The notes beneath the pieces are model-generated. The model was not told where the DNA came from, searched no databases, and was given only the letters and a program-made list of their open reading frames with translations. Shown here in pieces: positions 9,231-18,064 of a DNA stretch of 64,000 bases. Position 1 is the stretch's first letter. Every line of letters starts with the position of its first letter. This stretch comes from Chryseobacterium daecheongense (GTDB taxonomy: Bacteria; Bacteroidota; Bacteroidia; Flavobacteriales; Weeksellaceae): assembly GCF_003729955.1 (NCBI RefSeq), contig NZ_RJTX01000001.1, positions 1,674,001 through 1,738,000 of the forward strand. Direction: 5' to 3'. Position numbers and translations under genes: made by a program.

Positions 9231-10781
9231 ATGAAAGCATACTTTACTGTTTTGCTTATTTTTTGCACAAGTTTATTCTTTGCACAACACAAAGTTTTTC
9301 AGAATACAGTTAATGAAAACAGCTTATCTACTGATCAAAAAATAAGTAAAGAACTTTCCGCCTCTTATTCCCTGACGAACTATTATGTACAGCCTGCTTT
9401 CAATTTGCAGTCTGATCTTCAGATAGCTCTTCCTAGCAATAAGCAAATCATAGCAAAATATAATCGTACTTATACATACAGCAACGGTGCCGAATCGTAT
9501 GTTTATGATATAGAAAATGCACCGAATGCAGAACTGGTACTATCAAAATACGGCAATATTGTAACCGGAATGTATGCTTCCGGTACTGAAAAAGTGATGT
9601 TTCATCAGACCAGCGGAGATGTTTTCGCATTATCTGTGGTAAGTAATGAAAAAATGATTAGTCAGGATTCTAAGAATGATTATATTTTAGATACTTCTAT
9701 TCTAAATACTTCTGCCGGTAACTCAAATAAAGTAAACGCTGATATTTGCTCAGCATCCACACCTGTCTGCAGCACAACGAGAATTGATGTATTAGTGGTA
9801 TATACTACTGCCGCAAGAACAGTTTGGGGTGGAGTTTCACAAAGTAACGGTTTTATAGCCACTGCTATTACCAATTTCAATACCTCCCTTGTTAATTCCG
9901 GAGTTTCCAATACCACAATTAACCTCGTATATTCCGGGGAAATTTCTTATGTTGAATCAGGAAACATCAGTACTGATCTTACAAGATTCAGAACCAATGG
10001 AGACTCTTTCCTTGATGATGTCCATACATTGAGAACTACTTACGGAGCGGATGTTTGTAGTTTAGTGACTTCTACTCCTACGAATACTTGTGGTCTAGGA
10101 TATGTAAATACCAATCCTACCAATTATACCAATACAGCCGGCTTTTCGGTTTGCATTTACAACTGTGCGGTATCCAATTATTCTTTAGCACATGAAATGG
10201 GACATAATATGGGATTAAAACATGACTGGTATGTTGATACCACTTCTACCCCTTGCAGCCACCATCACGGATATACCAATCAAACAGCTATAACATTAGG
10301 AACTTCCAGTACTCCTTCTCAAAGATGGAGAACGATTATGGCCTACAATGATGAATGTTCAGATTCCGGATTCAATTGTACCAGAATCAACCGTTGGGCA
10401 AATCCGAACGTCAATTACAATACGGAACCTACTGGAAGAGCCATTGGGAACACCAATCCATCGGACGAAGCTTTTGGTTTCTTACGTTTTGCCTGTGTGG
10501 TTTCTAATTTTATGCCGGAAGCCAACCTAGCAACAGCGGAAATCAGCACTAAGTCCAAAGAATTTACCTTGTATCCAAATCCTGCAAAAGAAATCATTCA
10601 CGTTTTAATCGATGATAACAGGAAGTATTCATTTAAGGTGATCAATTCTCTTGGGCAGGTTGTATTGAAGACCTCTGACAAAAGCATCCATTTAAAAGGT
10701 CTTGCTTCCGGTGAATATTTCCTTAGCGTTTATGATGAAAAGAATACGCTGATTGGAAATAAGAAATTTATTGTCCAATAA
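9231..10781 (+). CDS. Secreted zinc metalloprotease (M12B/reprolysin-like) with T9SS sorting domain
   Basis: 516 residues. A signal peptide (MKAYFTVLLIFCTSLFFAQ) is followed by a propeptide-like region and a metzincin domain. HEMGHNMGLKHD at 321-332 is the HExxHxxGxxHD zinc site and the Met-turn is RTIMAYNDE at ~367-375. Cysteines cluster around the catalytic domain and suggest disulphides. Residues ~445-516 are a type A T9SS C-terminal domain (LYPNPAKE..., LGQVVLK, LASGEYFLSV), so the protein should be exported by the type IX system and either released or anchored. Substrate unknown. Single gene with its own promoter candidate and a strong terminator behind it. Confidence 0.9.
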   Translation: MKAYFTVLLIFCTSLFFAQHKVFQNTVNENSLSTDQKISKELSASYSLTNYYVQPAFNLQSDLQIALPSNKQIIAKYNRTYTYSNGAESYVYDIENAPNAELVLSKYGNIVTGMYASGTEKVMFHQTSGDVFALSVVSNEKMISQDSKNDYILDTSILNTSAGNSNKVNADICSASTPVCSTTRIDVLVVYTTAARTVWGGVSQSNGFIATAITNFNTSLVNSGVSNTTINLVYSGEISYVESGNISTDLTRFRTNGDSFLDDVHTLRTTYGADVCSLVTSTPTNTCGLGYVNTNPTNYTNTAGFSVCIYNCAVSNYSLAHEMGHNMGLKHDWYVDTTSTPCSHHHGYTNQTAITLGTSSTPSQRWRTIMAYNDECSDSGFNCTRINRWANPNVNYNTEPTGRAIGNTNPSDEAFGFLRFACVVSNFMPEANLATAEISTKSKEFTLYPNPAKEIIHVLIDDNRKYSFKVINSLGQVVLKTSDKSIHLKGLASGEYFLSVYDEKNTLIGNKKFIVQ

Positions 10782-10800
10782 TCTTCAAAAAATATTTATT

Positions 10801-10839
10801 TTAAATCCTCCGAATCGTTAAAATATTCGGAGGATTTAA
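10801..10839. terminator. Strong hairpin terminator
   Basis: A perfect 15-bp stem (10801-10815 with 10825-10839) around a nine-base loop, rich in G+C in its centre (CCTCCG/CGGAGG). It follows the protease stop codon by about 20 bases and overlaps the leader of the next gene. Confidence 0.75.
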
Positions 10840-10860
10840 TTTTATGTGCTATATTGGTAT

Positions 10861-11454
10861 ATGAATTATCTGGCTCACTCATTCCTGACTTTTTCCGACG
10901 GGCAGATCGTCGGACAGTTTTTAGAAGACTTTATTCCGAATAAGGACCGTTTTTCTTTTCCCAAAGATATTCAGGACGGAATTACCCTTCATAGAGCTAT
11001 TGACACTTTTACAGATTCCCATCCTGCTATCCACGAAGCCAAAAAAGTTTTTAGTCCGCTTGTAAGACTATATTCGGGAGCATTTGTAGATGTTGCTATG
11101 GATTATTTCGTTGCTAACGATTTTAGCCTGAATTCACTTAATGGTTGGAAAGAGCATTCCTTAAAAGTATACAGAGTTCTCCATCAGTATGAAATATGGC
11201 TTCCGGAAAACCTCAAGAGGATGCTGGTAAAAATGGAACAGGATGACTGGTTATACAATTACCGTGAAAACCAGGGCATACAATTTAGCATGCGGAATGT
11301 GCTTCATAAAGCCAAATATCTTGAAACAGACATTCCTGTATTCGAGGCATTTCTTCAAAACAAAAATATTCTCCAGCAATGTTATAATGAATTTTTCCCT
11401 GATTTGACAGCCCATGTAAAGGGAATAAATACCTTGTTACAATTAGAAAACTGA
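10861..11454 (+). CDS. Acyl carrier protein phosphodiesterase family protein (DUF479)
   Basis: 197 residues. The start MNYLAHSFLTFSDGQIVGQFL with LEDFIPNKDR, GITLHRAIDTFTDSHP and VDVAMDYFVANDF matches AcpH-type ACP phosphodiesterases, which remove the phosphopantetheine arm from acyl carrier protein. The family belongs to the HD-like hydrolases. The His and Asp residues in LHRAIDTFTDSH and DVAMDYF are the likely metal ligands. I use the ATG at 10861; an upstream in-frame GTG at 10846 would fall next to the preceding terminator. Activity is inferred from family. Confidence 0.85.
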   Translation: MNYLAHSFLTFSDGQIVGQFLEDFIPNKDRFSFPKDIQDGITLHRAIDTFTDSHPAIHEAKKVFSPLVRLYSGAFVDVAMDYFVANDFSLNSLNGWKEHSLKVYRVLHQYEIWLPENLKRMLVKMEQDDWLYNYRENQGIQFSMRNVLHKAKYLETDIPVFEAFLQNKNILQQCYNEFFPDLTAHVKGINTLLQLEN

Positions 11455-11472
11455 ATTCAGGATTGAAAATAA

Positions 11473-11502
11473 AAAAAACACTCACTGTGGTAAGTGTTTT
11501 TT
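11473..11502 (+). terminator. Terminator after the AcpH-like gene
   Basis: AAAAAACACT (11473-11482) pairs with AGTGTTTTTT (11493-11502), ending in a T run about 20 bases past the stop codon. Confidence 0.65.
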
Positions 11503-11939
11503 ACTATTTGTGTTATTAGAATTCTGCGCCTGTTACCAGACAATTTGAGGGTTCAAGGTTATTTTTTAACAGTTGTTTCAGATATCGTTCTAATCCCTAC
11601 CTAATCATAAACAGTCATAATTTTTAACAGAAAATTAGAAAAATATCATTTATAATAAGTTTAATTTAAAAATTACATTAAAGTAAACAATAAATCATAA
11701 ACGTTATATTATTTTTTATGATAATTTAACTTATTTAAACAAATTTAAAAAAAATACTTTAAAAACAAGCATATTAACAAATATTAATTTACAATTTTGT
11801 CGATCCCCTCAAAACACCAAATTAAAAAACTGATAATCAACCTTTTAAAATTGATATTTTTGATGAAATAATTCACATAATGGTGCAACACAATATTCGC
11901 TATTATGCAACCTTAAATGGAAAATTACGATAAAAAAGT
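11503..11939. other. A+T-rich intergenic region without a recognised gene
   Basis: About 440 bases, very A+T rich. I see only a 17-codon ORF (from about 11880) with a TATTTTTG box at 11855-11862 upstream. No RNA gene, repeat or conserved protein is evident. It could hold leftward terminator sequence for the DUF6702 gene. Confidence 0.5.
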
Positions 11940-12446
11940 TTAGAATTGTTTGTATAAATAACGATCAGGATACGTTAGTTTTTCACTTTTTCTTTCACCA
12001 TTTACAATGATATGAACAATATTGATCTGGTCATCAAAGAGGTTATATAAAAAGCTTACTGCCGTTTCCACTTTTTTAGGATGATCAACGGCTTCAGATT
12101 CCAAGAATATATTGACAGATTCATTATCTTCTTCATATCCCAGATAATCCACTTTTAAAAACTTATTATTGGTTTTCACTTTGAGATATTCCGTGCAATA
12201 GCTTTTTAGGGCTTCGTTGAGAAGACTTTTATATTTAGCATCATTGAAATGAAAAGATTTTCCATATTTTTTGCTCAACGCATTCTCCAGATCATCCAGA
12301 AAAAAACGTCCGGTAATTTCAAATGTTTTTGATTTGGAATTATAGCTGATTTCTACAGAACCCACATGATAAGGATGAACATCTTTCGCAAAAACCTGCA
12401 AAGAAAAAAACAGAATTCCTATGATCAGATATATTTTTTTACCCAT
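11940..12446 (-). CDS. DUF6702 family exported protein
   Basis: 168 residues with a signal peptide (MGKKIYLIIGILFFSLQVFA). The mature protein opens KDVHPYHVGSVEISYN and contains SKTFEITGRFFLDDLENAL and LGYEEDNESVNIFLESEAV, the pattern of the Bacteroidota DUF6702 family, possibly an envelope beta-sandwich protein. It is divergent from the HupE-like gene with a 62-base gap, so regulation may be shared. In this lineage I recall DUF6702 genes near HupE-like and M1 peptidase genes, but no function is known. Confidence 0.75.
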   Translation of the reverse strand: MGKKIYLIIGILFFSLQVFAKDVHPYHVGSVEISYNSKSKTFEITGRFFLDDLENALSKKYGKSFHFNDAKYKSLLNEALKSYCTEYLKVKTNNKFLKVDYLGYEEDNESVNIFLESEAVDHPKKVETAVSFLYNLFDDQINIVHIIVNGERKSEKLTYPDRYLYKQF

Positions 12447-12508
12447 TACCTATTGAAATTTGTTCCGAAATTAATCATTATTTTCGTAAGCCTTAATATT
12501 ATTATTCT

Positions 12509-13090
12509 ATGATGCAGGATTTTTTATTCTATCTGGATCTCGGCTGGGAACATATTATTTCGCTGGATGCGCTGGATCATCAGCTTTTTGTATTGGCGTT
12601 GATTGCGGTATATTCTTATCAGGATTGGAAAAAAATTTTAATTCTTGTCACTGCTTTTACCATTGGCCATTCCATCACTTTAGCATTAAGCATTTTAGAT
12701 ATCTTCAGAGTTCCATCAGATTGGGTTGAGTTTTTAATTCCTTTAACGATTGTTTTGACTTCACTGGACAATATCATCATGAAAAATAAGAAACAAACTT
12801 TGATGAGAGCCAATTATTATCTCGCTCTGATCTTCGGGCTCATCCACGGAATGGGATTTGCGAATACGGCAAGAGTGATGATCGCAAAAAGTCAAAGCAT
12901 TGCCGTTCCGCTTCTGGGGTTCAATATTGGGTTGGAATTAGGGCAAATTGTAATTGTTTTAGCCATTCTTGTCCTTCTCTTCATTTTGTTGAATCTATTT
13001 AAAGTAAATAAAAAAGACTGGATCCTGTTTGTTTCTTCAGGTGTGTTTGCTTTATCACTGAAAATGACTTTAGAAAGAATTCCTTTCTAG
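12509..13090 (+). CDS. HupE/UreJ-like membrane protein
   Basis: 193 residues with about six predicted membrane helices. The pattern GWEHIISLDALDHQLFVLAL, then TAFTIGHSITLALSIL and GLIHGMGFANTARV, with several membrane-embedded His and Asp residues, matches the HupE/UreJ_2 family, which resembles metal (nickel or cobalt) permeases. In Bacteroidota no hydrogenase or urease is usually linked, and none is seen here, so substrate is open. The next gene, an M1 peptidase, starts 67 bases downstream but has its own -7 box. Confidence 0.8.
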   Translation: MMQDFLFYLDLGWEHIISLDALDHQLFVLALIAVYSYQDWKKILILVTAFTIGHSITLALSILDIFRVPSDWVEFLIPLTIVLTSLDNIIMKNKKQTLMRANYYLALIFGLIHGMGFANTARVMIAKSQSIAVPLLGFNIGLELGQIVIVLAILVLLFILLNLFKVNKKDWILFVSSGVFALSLKMTLERIPF

Positions 13091-13126
13091 CATTGAAACA
13101 TTTTCAATTTTTCAACTACTTATTAT

Positions 13127-13134
13127 TATATTTG
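13127..13134 (+). promoter_or_regulatory. Possible -7 element of the M1 peptidase gene
   Basis: TATATTTG, 24 bases before the ATG at 13158. Only the -7 half is seen. Confidence 0.4.
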
Positions 13135-13157
13135 AAAATTCTTAACAAATTTTGGTC

Positions 13158-15536
13158 ATGAAATTAAAAGTAACCTTACTTTCAACATTTGCTTATATAG
13201 GTTTAACGGCCCAAAATATTCAAAACAATCCGGGAAGCAATCACGGAAATAAATTTGAACAGCTGGGAACCATTCTTCCCACTCCCAATATTTACAGGGC
13301 AGCTTCAGGAGCTCCGGGACACGGATATTGGCAAAACAGAGCAGATTATGAAATTTCAGCATATCTTGATGAAGACAAAAGAAATCTGAAAGGTTCTGAA
13401 ACCGTTACTTATTACAATAATTCTCCGGATGATTTAGATTACATCTGGTTACAGCTGGATGAAAATCAGCAATCTAATGTTAAAAATGCAGATTTCGATA
13501 ATTCCTCCACCCTTCCTAAAGCGGCCAATGATCAACAATTAAGAACTACAGATCTCCCTGCTAAAGATAACGGCTATGGTGTGAATCTGGAGAAGGTAAC
13601 CGATGCAGCAGGAAATCCTTTACGATATGTAGTCAATAAAACCATGATGCGTATCGATCTTCCGAAAATTTTAAAGAAGGGAGAAAAATTTGTTTTTAAA
13701 GTAGACTGGAATTACAATATACCTAACAGAATAGCAAAAGGTGGACGTGGCGGTTACGAAAACTTCGCTGAAGACGGAAATGACCTTTACACTATGACCC
13801 AATGGTATCCGAGAATGTGCGTGTACAGCGATTTCCACGGATGGCAAAACCATCAGTTTACCGGCAGGGGTGAATTCGCTTTGGTATTCGGAAATTTTAA
13901 AGTTTCTATGAATGTTCCTGCGGATCATGTGGTAGGCGGAACCGGTGAATGCAAAAATTATGAGCAGGTTTTATCTTCAGATCAGTTAACAAGATATAGA
14001 AAAGCTCAAAGTGCAAGTGAGCCTGTAGAAATTGTAACACTGGACGAAGCTAAGAAAGCTGAAAAGAATCATTCAAAACAAAGAAAAACATGGACGTTCG
14101 AAGCAAACAATGTAAGGGATTTTGCATGGACGTCTTCAAGAAAATTTGTTTGGGACGGGATGAATGTTACCATTCCTGAAAACAACAACAAAGTAATGGC
14201 GATGAGCTTCTATCCGAAAGAATCTTATGGATTGTATAGAAAGTACTCTACAAAAGCCGTTGCTCACACCATTAAAACCTATTCTGAATTCACGATTCCA
14301 TATCCATATCCTGTTGCTCAATCTGTAGAAGCAGCCAACGGGATGGAATATCCAATGATCTGTTTCAATTACGGAAGAACGGAAAAAGACGGAACCTATT
14401 CCGAAGCCATCAAAAATGGAATGCTGGGAGTGATTATCCATGAAGTAGGACACAATTTCTTCCCGATGATCATCAACTCGGATGAAAGACAATGGAGCTG
14501 GATGGATGAAGGATTAAACACTTTCGTGGAATATCTTACCGAAGAAAAATGGGACAACAAATTTCCTTCAAAACGTGGTCCGGCTTGGACGATTGTAGAC
14601 TATATGAAGCTTCCGAAGGATCAGCTGGAGCCTATTATGACCAATTCCGAGAATATTACTCATTTCGGCCCTAATGCCTATTCAAAACCGGCAACCGGAT
14701 TGAATATCCTTCGTGAAACCATTATGGGAAGAGAACTTTTCGATAAAGCTTTTAAAACCTATTCTAAAAGATGGGCTTTCAAACATCCTGAACCTGCAGA
14801 TTTCTTCAGAACGATGGAAGATGCAAGCGGTGAAGACCTTGACTGGTTCTGGAGAGGATGGTTCTACGGAACAGACCCTGTAGATATTGCGATTGAAAAA
14901 GTGACAGTAGCTACTCCTGATCTGGATGCCGTTCCAAAAGCCAATGAGGTTAAGTATAAAGTAGACAAGCCTATTCAAAATGATTTCGAAGATATTTCAA
15001 AAATCAGAAACAGAGAAGATAAAAACATCACTTTCTATGTAGAAAAAGATAAGAATGCTCAGGATTTCTACTACCGCTACGACAGAGGACAGGAAAAAGT
15101 AGATACCAATAAAGAATACTCTTTCAAAGTGGATAATATGACCAGTCTTGATACAAAAGATAAAGACAAATTCAAAAACATCACAGCTTATCAAATCGAT
15201 TTTGCAAACAAAGGCGGATTGGTAATGCCGATTATTCTTGAATTTACTTTTGAAGACGGTACAAAATTGTACGATAAATCTTCCGCTCAGATCTGGAGAC
15301 ATGATGAGGAGAAAGTTTCAAAAACTTATTATTTCAATAAGAAGCTAAAATCCATTCAACTTGATCCGATGAGAGAAACTGCAGACATTGATACTTCCAA
15401 CAATTTCTGGAGCAATGACGGAACCAATTCCGAAGCTTCGAAATTCCAGGTTTTCAAACAAAAGCAGCAGGAAGGCGTAAGAGGCGGAGCCAACGGAAAA
15501 GTAAATCCGATGCAGGCTGCAGGAAAGAAAAATTAA
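13158..15536 (+). CDS. M1 family metallopeptidase, exported
   Basis: 792 residues starting MKLKVTLLSTFAYIGLTAQ, a signal peptide. The zinc site HEVGHN at 428-433 is followed 18 residues later by the third ligand Glu in WSWMDEGLNTF (E451), the gluzincin HExxH-18-E pattern of M1 peptidases. The substrate-binding motif usually written GAMEN appears as GMEYP just upstream, a variant found in many Bacteroidota M1 proteins. The C-terminal ~200 residues are a basic/acidic mixed domain without a T9SS sorting signal, so it is probably periplasmic. I start at the ATG at 13158, not the TTG at 13152. Confidence 0.92.
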   Translation: MKLKVTLLSTFAYIGLTAQNIQNNPGSNHGNKFEQLGTILPTPNIYRAASGAPGHGYWQNRADYEISAYLDEDKRNLKGSETVTYYNNSPDDLDYIWLQLDENQQSNVKNADFDNSSTLPKAANDQQLRTTDLPAKDNGYGVNLEKVTDAAGNPLRYVVNKTMMRIDLPKILKKGEKFVFKVDWNYNIPNRIAKGGRGGYENFAEDGNDLYTMTQWYPRMCVYSDFHGWQNHQFTGRGEFALVFGNFKVSMNVPADHVVGGTGECKNYEQVLSSDQLTRYRKAQSASEPVEIVTLDEAKKAEKNHSKQRKTWTFEANNVRDFAWTSSRKFVWDGMNVTIPENNNKVMAMSFYPKESYGLYRKYSTKAVAHTIKTYSEFTIPYPYPVAQSVEAANGMEYPMICFNYGRTEKDGTYSEAIKNGMLGVIIHEVGHNFFPMIINSDERQWSWMDEGLNTFVEYLTEEKWDNKFPSKRGPAWTIVDYMKLPKDQLEPIMTNSENITHFGPNAYSKPATGLNILRETIMGRELFDKAFKTYSKRWAFKHPEPADFFRTMEDASGEDLDWFWRGWFYGTDPVDIAIEKVTVATPDLDAVPKANEVKYKVDKPIQNDFEDISKIRNREDKNITFYVEKDKNAQDFYYRYDRGQEKVDTNKEYSFKVDNMTSLDTKDKDKFKNITAYQIDFANKGGLVMPIILEFTFEDGTKLYDKSSAQIWRHDEEKVSKTYYFNKKLKSIQLDPMRETADIDTSNNFWSNDGTNSEASKFQVFKQKQQEGVRGGANGKVNPMQAAGKKN

Positions 15537-15559
15537 GATTCAAAAAAAATCATATTAAT

Positions 15560-15588
15560 AAGGTTTACCAGATTGGTAGACCTTTTTT
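15560..15588 (+). terminator. M1 peptidase terminator
   Basis: AAGGTTTACCA (15560-15570) pairs with TGGTAGACCTT (15574-15584) with one G-U pair, followed by T residues. Confidence 0.75.
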
Positions 15589-15680
15589 TATCAAAATGCT
15601 GTTCAACAGTTCTAAACTGCTTTTCGTCATCATTATCCTCTTTTTTTATCTCAAATGATATAAACAACAATAAAAAACTT

Positions 15681-15688
15681 TACATTTG
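15681..15688 (+). promoter_or_regulatory. Possible -7 element of the double-glycine peptide gene
   Basis: TACATTTG, 72 bases before the small gene's ATG, so the transcript would carry a leader of about 65 bases. No -33 TTG at the usual spacing. Confidence 0.35.
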
Positions 15689-15759
15689 AAAGATACACCA
15701 AAAGTCAAAAATCCTGATTGACGTTAAAGGTTCAGGAATATAAAAACAAAATATTACTT

Positions 15760-15894
15760 ATGAAAAATGCCAAATTATTAAGCAGAGAAGCCCAAAAATC
15801 TATTAACGGAGGAGCTTCAAGAATTATCTGTTGTGAATACAACGATAACGGAAAATGCATTCTATGGATTGGTCCGGGACAGAATTGCCCTTAA
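15760..15894 (+). CDS. Bacteriocin-like peptide precursor with double-glycine leader
   Basis: 44 codons. The leader MKNAKLLSREAQKSINGG ends in a Gly-Gly processing site preceded by the LSxEx-K-x-I pattern of class II bacteriocin and ComC-type leaders. The 26-residue core ASRIICCEYNDNGKCILWIG + PGQNCP has four Cys residues and a Gly/Pro-rich end. The family is common in Chryseobacterium as unnamed bacteriocin-like proteins. Cleavage and export normally need a peptidase-containing (C39) ABC exporter, and none is in this window. A -7 box precedes it and a terminator follows directly, so it is a monocistronic unit, convergent with a LytTR two-component system. Confidence 0.75.
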   Translation: MKNAKLLSREAQKSINGGASRIICCEYNDNGKCILWIGPGQNCP

Positions 15895-15920
15895 GGATCC
15901 ATAACAATTACAAGAAAACA

Positions 15921-15944
15921 AAGGCCGGAAAATTTCCGGCTTTT
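15921..15944. terminator. Terminator after the peptide gene
   Basis: GCCGGAAA (15924-15931) and TTTCCGGC (15933-15940) form a compact stem with flanking A and T runs, able to act on both strands. The remaining ~160 bases to the response regulator show no gene. Confidence 0.7.
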
Positions 15945-16105
15945 ATATTTTTAACTTGGATAATTATACACTGTTTTATTATATCTTTTAAATAATATTT
16001 TTTTCAATGTAAGTTGAACAATATTTGCGATAGGATCATATCGTCAAACACATTTCAATATAACCTCTTACTAAATTTACGATTTGCAGTAAATAAAAAG
16101 TTAGC

Positions 16106-16807
16106 TTAACTTAAATGTTCTTTTACAAAACTTTTATAAGTTCTTCCCAACGGAAGTTTATCTCCTCCTTTTAGATAAACATTATTAGAGTCGTAAGAAT
16201 TGATATGTGAAGACAATACAATATATGATTTATGAATCCTGATAAAACCGAAGTTTTGAAATTTCTCTTCAAAATTGGACATTCTATCAAGGATCATATA
16301 CTTTTTAAAAGGAGTTATCAATACAATGTATTCTCCGAATCCCTGTATCCAAAGAATATCTTTCAGGAAAACCTTATTCATGATATAATTGGATTTGAAT
16401 ACGATAAAATCTTCCTGCTCATTCTTATTATGCATAGAATTCTTAAACTGTAAGAGATCTTTTGCTTTGTGAATAGCTTTTTTGAAAGTATCAAAGTCTA
16501 CCGGTTTAACGAGATAATGAACAACATCCAGCTCAAATGCTCTTACCGCATATTGGGTTTCCAATGTCAAAAAGATACAAAGCGGATTATAGGGAAGCTG
16601 CTGAAGAAGCTCTACTCCATTCATTCCTGGCATATTAATATCTAAAATTACCAGATCTACCCTATTTTTTGCCAGGTAATCTAAAGCTGTTCCGGGATCT
16701 TGAAATGACTCTAACAGATCAATACCCTCGATCTGATCACAATATTGTCTGACAAGCTGCAATGCAGGATATTCATCATCCACATTGACTATGGTCAAAT
16801 TAGCCAT
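16106..16807 (-). CDS. LytTR-type response regulator
   Basis: 233 residues. The receiver domain (1-~120) has the acidic pair VDDE at 9-12, phospho-acceptor Asp56 in VILDINMPGMNG, and the later conserved Lys in HYLVKPVDF. The C-terminal LytTR DNA-binding domain (~135-233) shows ILWIQGFGEYIVL, FIRIHKSYIV and LPLGRTYK. It overlaps the histidine kinase gene upstream by 8 bases, so the two are translated together. The divergent DUF2490/CitMHS genes or the nearby double-glycine peptide are the likely targets; the sequence does not decide. Confidence 0.93.
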   Translation of the reverse strand: MANLTIVNVDDEYPALQLVRQYCDQIEGIDLLESFQDPGTALDYLAKNRVDLVILDINMPGMNGVELLQQLPYNPLCIFLTLETQYAVRAFELDVVHYLVKPVDFDTFKKAIHKAKDLLQFKNSMHNKNEQEDFIVFKSNYIMNKVFLKDILWIQGFGEYIVLITPFKKYMILDRMSNFEEKFQNFGFIRIHKSYIVLSSHINSYDSNNVYLKGGDKLPLGRTYKSFVKEHLS

Positions 16808-17912
16808 TCCAATTAATTTTTAAAACAGTTTTATAACGATTGCTGTCCACAGGTTCTGAAATAAATTCGTAGCGACCAAGATAGTACTTTTCCAATATAT
16901 GAATGATAGCTTCATTCCCTAAACCTTGATATCCAACTTCAACGGGAATTTGATGGTTTTCTTTAATAGAATTGATGGTTTCAAATATCAGTTTCTGGCC
17001 TTCGATTGTACAGGATAACTGTATAAAGCTTCCTTGTTCTAATCCTATTGCAGAATGCTTCAAAGCATTTTCAAACAAAGTGAGAAAAACAGAGGGCGGG
17101 ATTTCCATTTCCTCTAATACAGGCTCATCCTGAATAACAAAAGAAATATCAAGCTGATTATTATATTTCAATTGATACAAACCTGCAAGAGATTTAATGG
17201 ATAACAGTTCCTGTGCAACACTGATTTTTTCTTTTCCACTGTCATAAATGATGTATTGTAAAAGCTTACTGAGCTGTAAAATAGAATCAGAAGTTTTCAC
17301 AGAAGGAATAAAGCTGTTCGCATAAATATTATTGAGTGTATTCAGCAGAAAATGAGGATTTAATTTGGATTTCAACAGGTCAAGATAAAGCTGTTCTTTT
17401 TGCTCTCCAAGATCAATGACATCCTGCTCTATCAGGAATTTATCTTTTGTAATACCCAGAAACGACGCCACTAGAATAACGATTCCCTGAGCAATATAAA
17501 TATTATATAAAAATCCTACGTGATAGCCTTCTTTACTGAAATCCATTGTAAAAACTGCCGGTTCCCAAAGAATCCTGAAAAGGCTGGAAACCAAAAAACA
17601 AATTAATGCACACAGAATGAACTGCGGATATTTATTAGATAAATAGAAATGAGGAACAAGATAATAGTAAACCAGATAATAAATTCCAATATTGAAAACA
17701 ACATTCAAAATTACACTCCATATAAGCTCCGGAGTATCCAGAAAGTAATTTTCGGTGAAAAATGTTATCAAAGTGAAAACAAAAAAGAAAAAAACATGCT
17801 GAAATCTCAATAAAAGCATCCAACGTGACTCCATGAGGGTTTTCAGAATTTTACCACTAAATAAAATCCTGATAATCAGCAGTATAATAACAAAATTTAC
17901 AATTAAAAACAT
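16800..17912 (-). CDS. LytS/His_kinase-family membrane sensor histidine kinase
   Basis: 370 residues. Four to six hydrophobic helices fill residues ~1-165, with no large extracellular domain, so the signal is likely sensed in or near the membrane. The phospho-acceptor region is KSKLNPHFLLNTLNNIYA, the His_kinase (PF06580) type, followed by an ATPase domain with N box LTLFENALKHS. The usual G box is degenerate (GYQGLGNEAIIHILEKYY). ATG at 17912, overlapping the regulator gene at its end. A -7 element (TATATTTG on the minus strand) lies at 17946-17939. Confidence 0.9.
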   Translation of the reverse strand: MFLIVNFVIILLIIRILFSGKILKTLMESRWMLLLRFQHVFFFFVFTLITFFTENYFLDTPELIWSVILNVVFNIGIYYLVYYYLVPHFYLSNKYPQFILCALICFLVSSLFRILWEPAVFTMDFSKEGYHVGFLYNIYIAQGIVILVASFLGITKDKFLIEQDVIDLGEQKEQLYLDLLKSKLNPHFLLNTLNNIYANSFIPSVKTSDSILQLSKLLQYIIYDSGKEKISVAQELLSIKSLAGLYQLKYNNQLDISFVIQDEPVLEEMEIPPSVFLTLFENALKHSAIGLEQGSFIQLSCTIEGQKLIFETINSIKENHQIPVEVGYQGLGNEAIIHILEKYYLGRYEFISEPVDSNRYKTVLKINWNG

Positions 17913-17938
17913 TCTGGAAATGCCGTTTCAGAAGCCAT

Positions 17939-17946
17939 CAAATATA
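17939..17946 (-). promoter_or_regulatory. Possible -7 element of the two-component operon
   Basis: Reads TATATTTG on the minus strand, 27 bases upstream of the kinase ATG. Confidence 0.4.
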
Positions 17947-18028
17947 ATATCTTTTTAACTGAAAAATACAGTTCGTTGATAAAAAATGTCATTGATTGAA
18001 AAAATCCGAAGCCGCTTCTTCTAATAAA

Positions 18029-18036
18029 TATATTTG
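18029..18036 (+). promoter_or_regulatory. Possible -7 element of the DUF2490 gene
   Basis: TATATTTG. The predicted transcript start falls near 18043, which would leave the in-frame ATG at 18047 almost leaderless and favours the ATG at 18065. Confidence 0.45.
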
Positions 18037-18064
18037 AGGCATAACAATGTTAATCAGATATTAT

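Noticed and set aside
11520..11565. tRNA-like T-arm fragment (GGGTTCAAGG)
   Set aside because: No acceptor or anticodon stems can be drawn around it.
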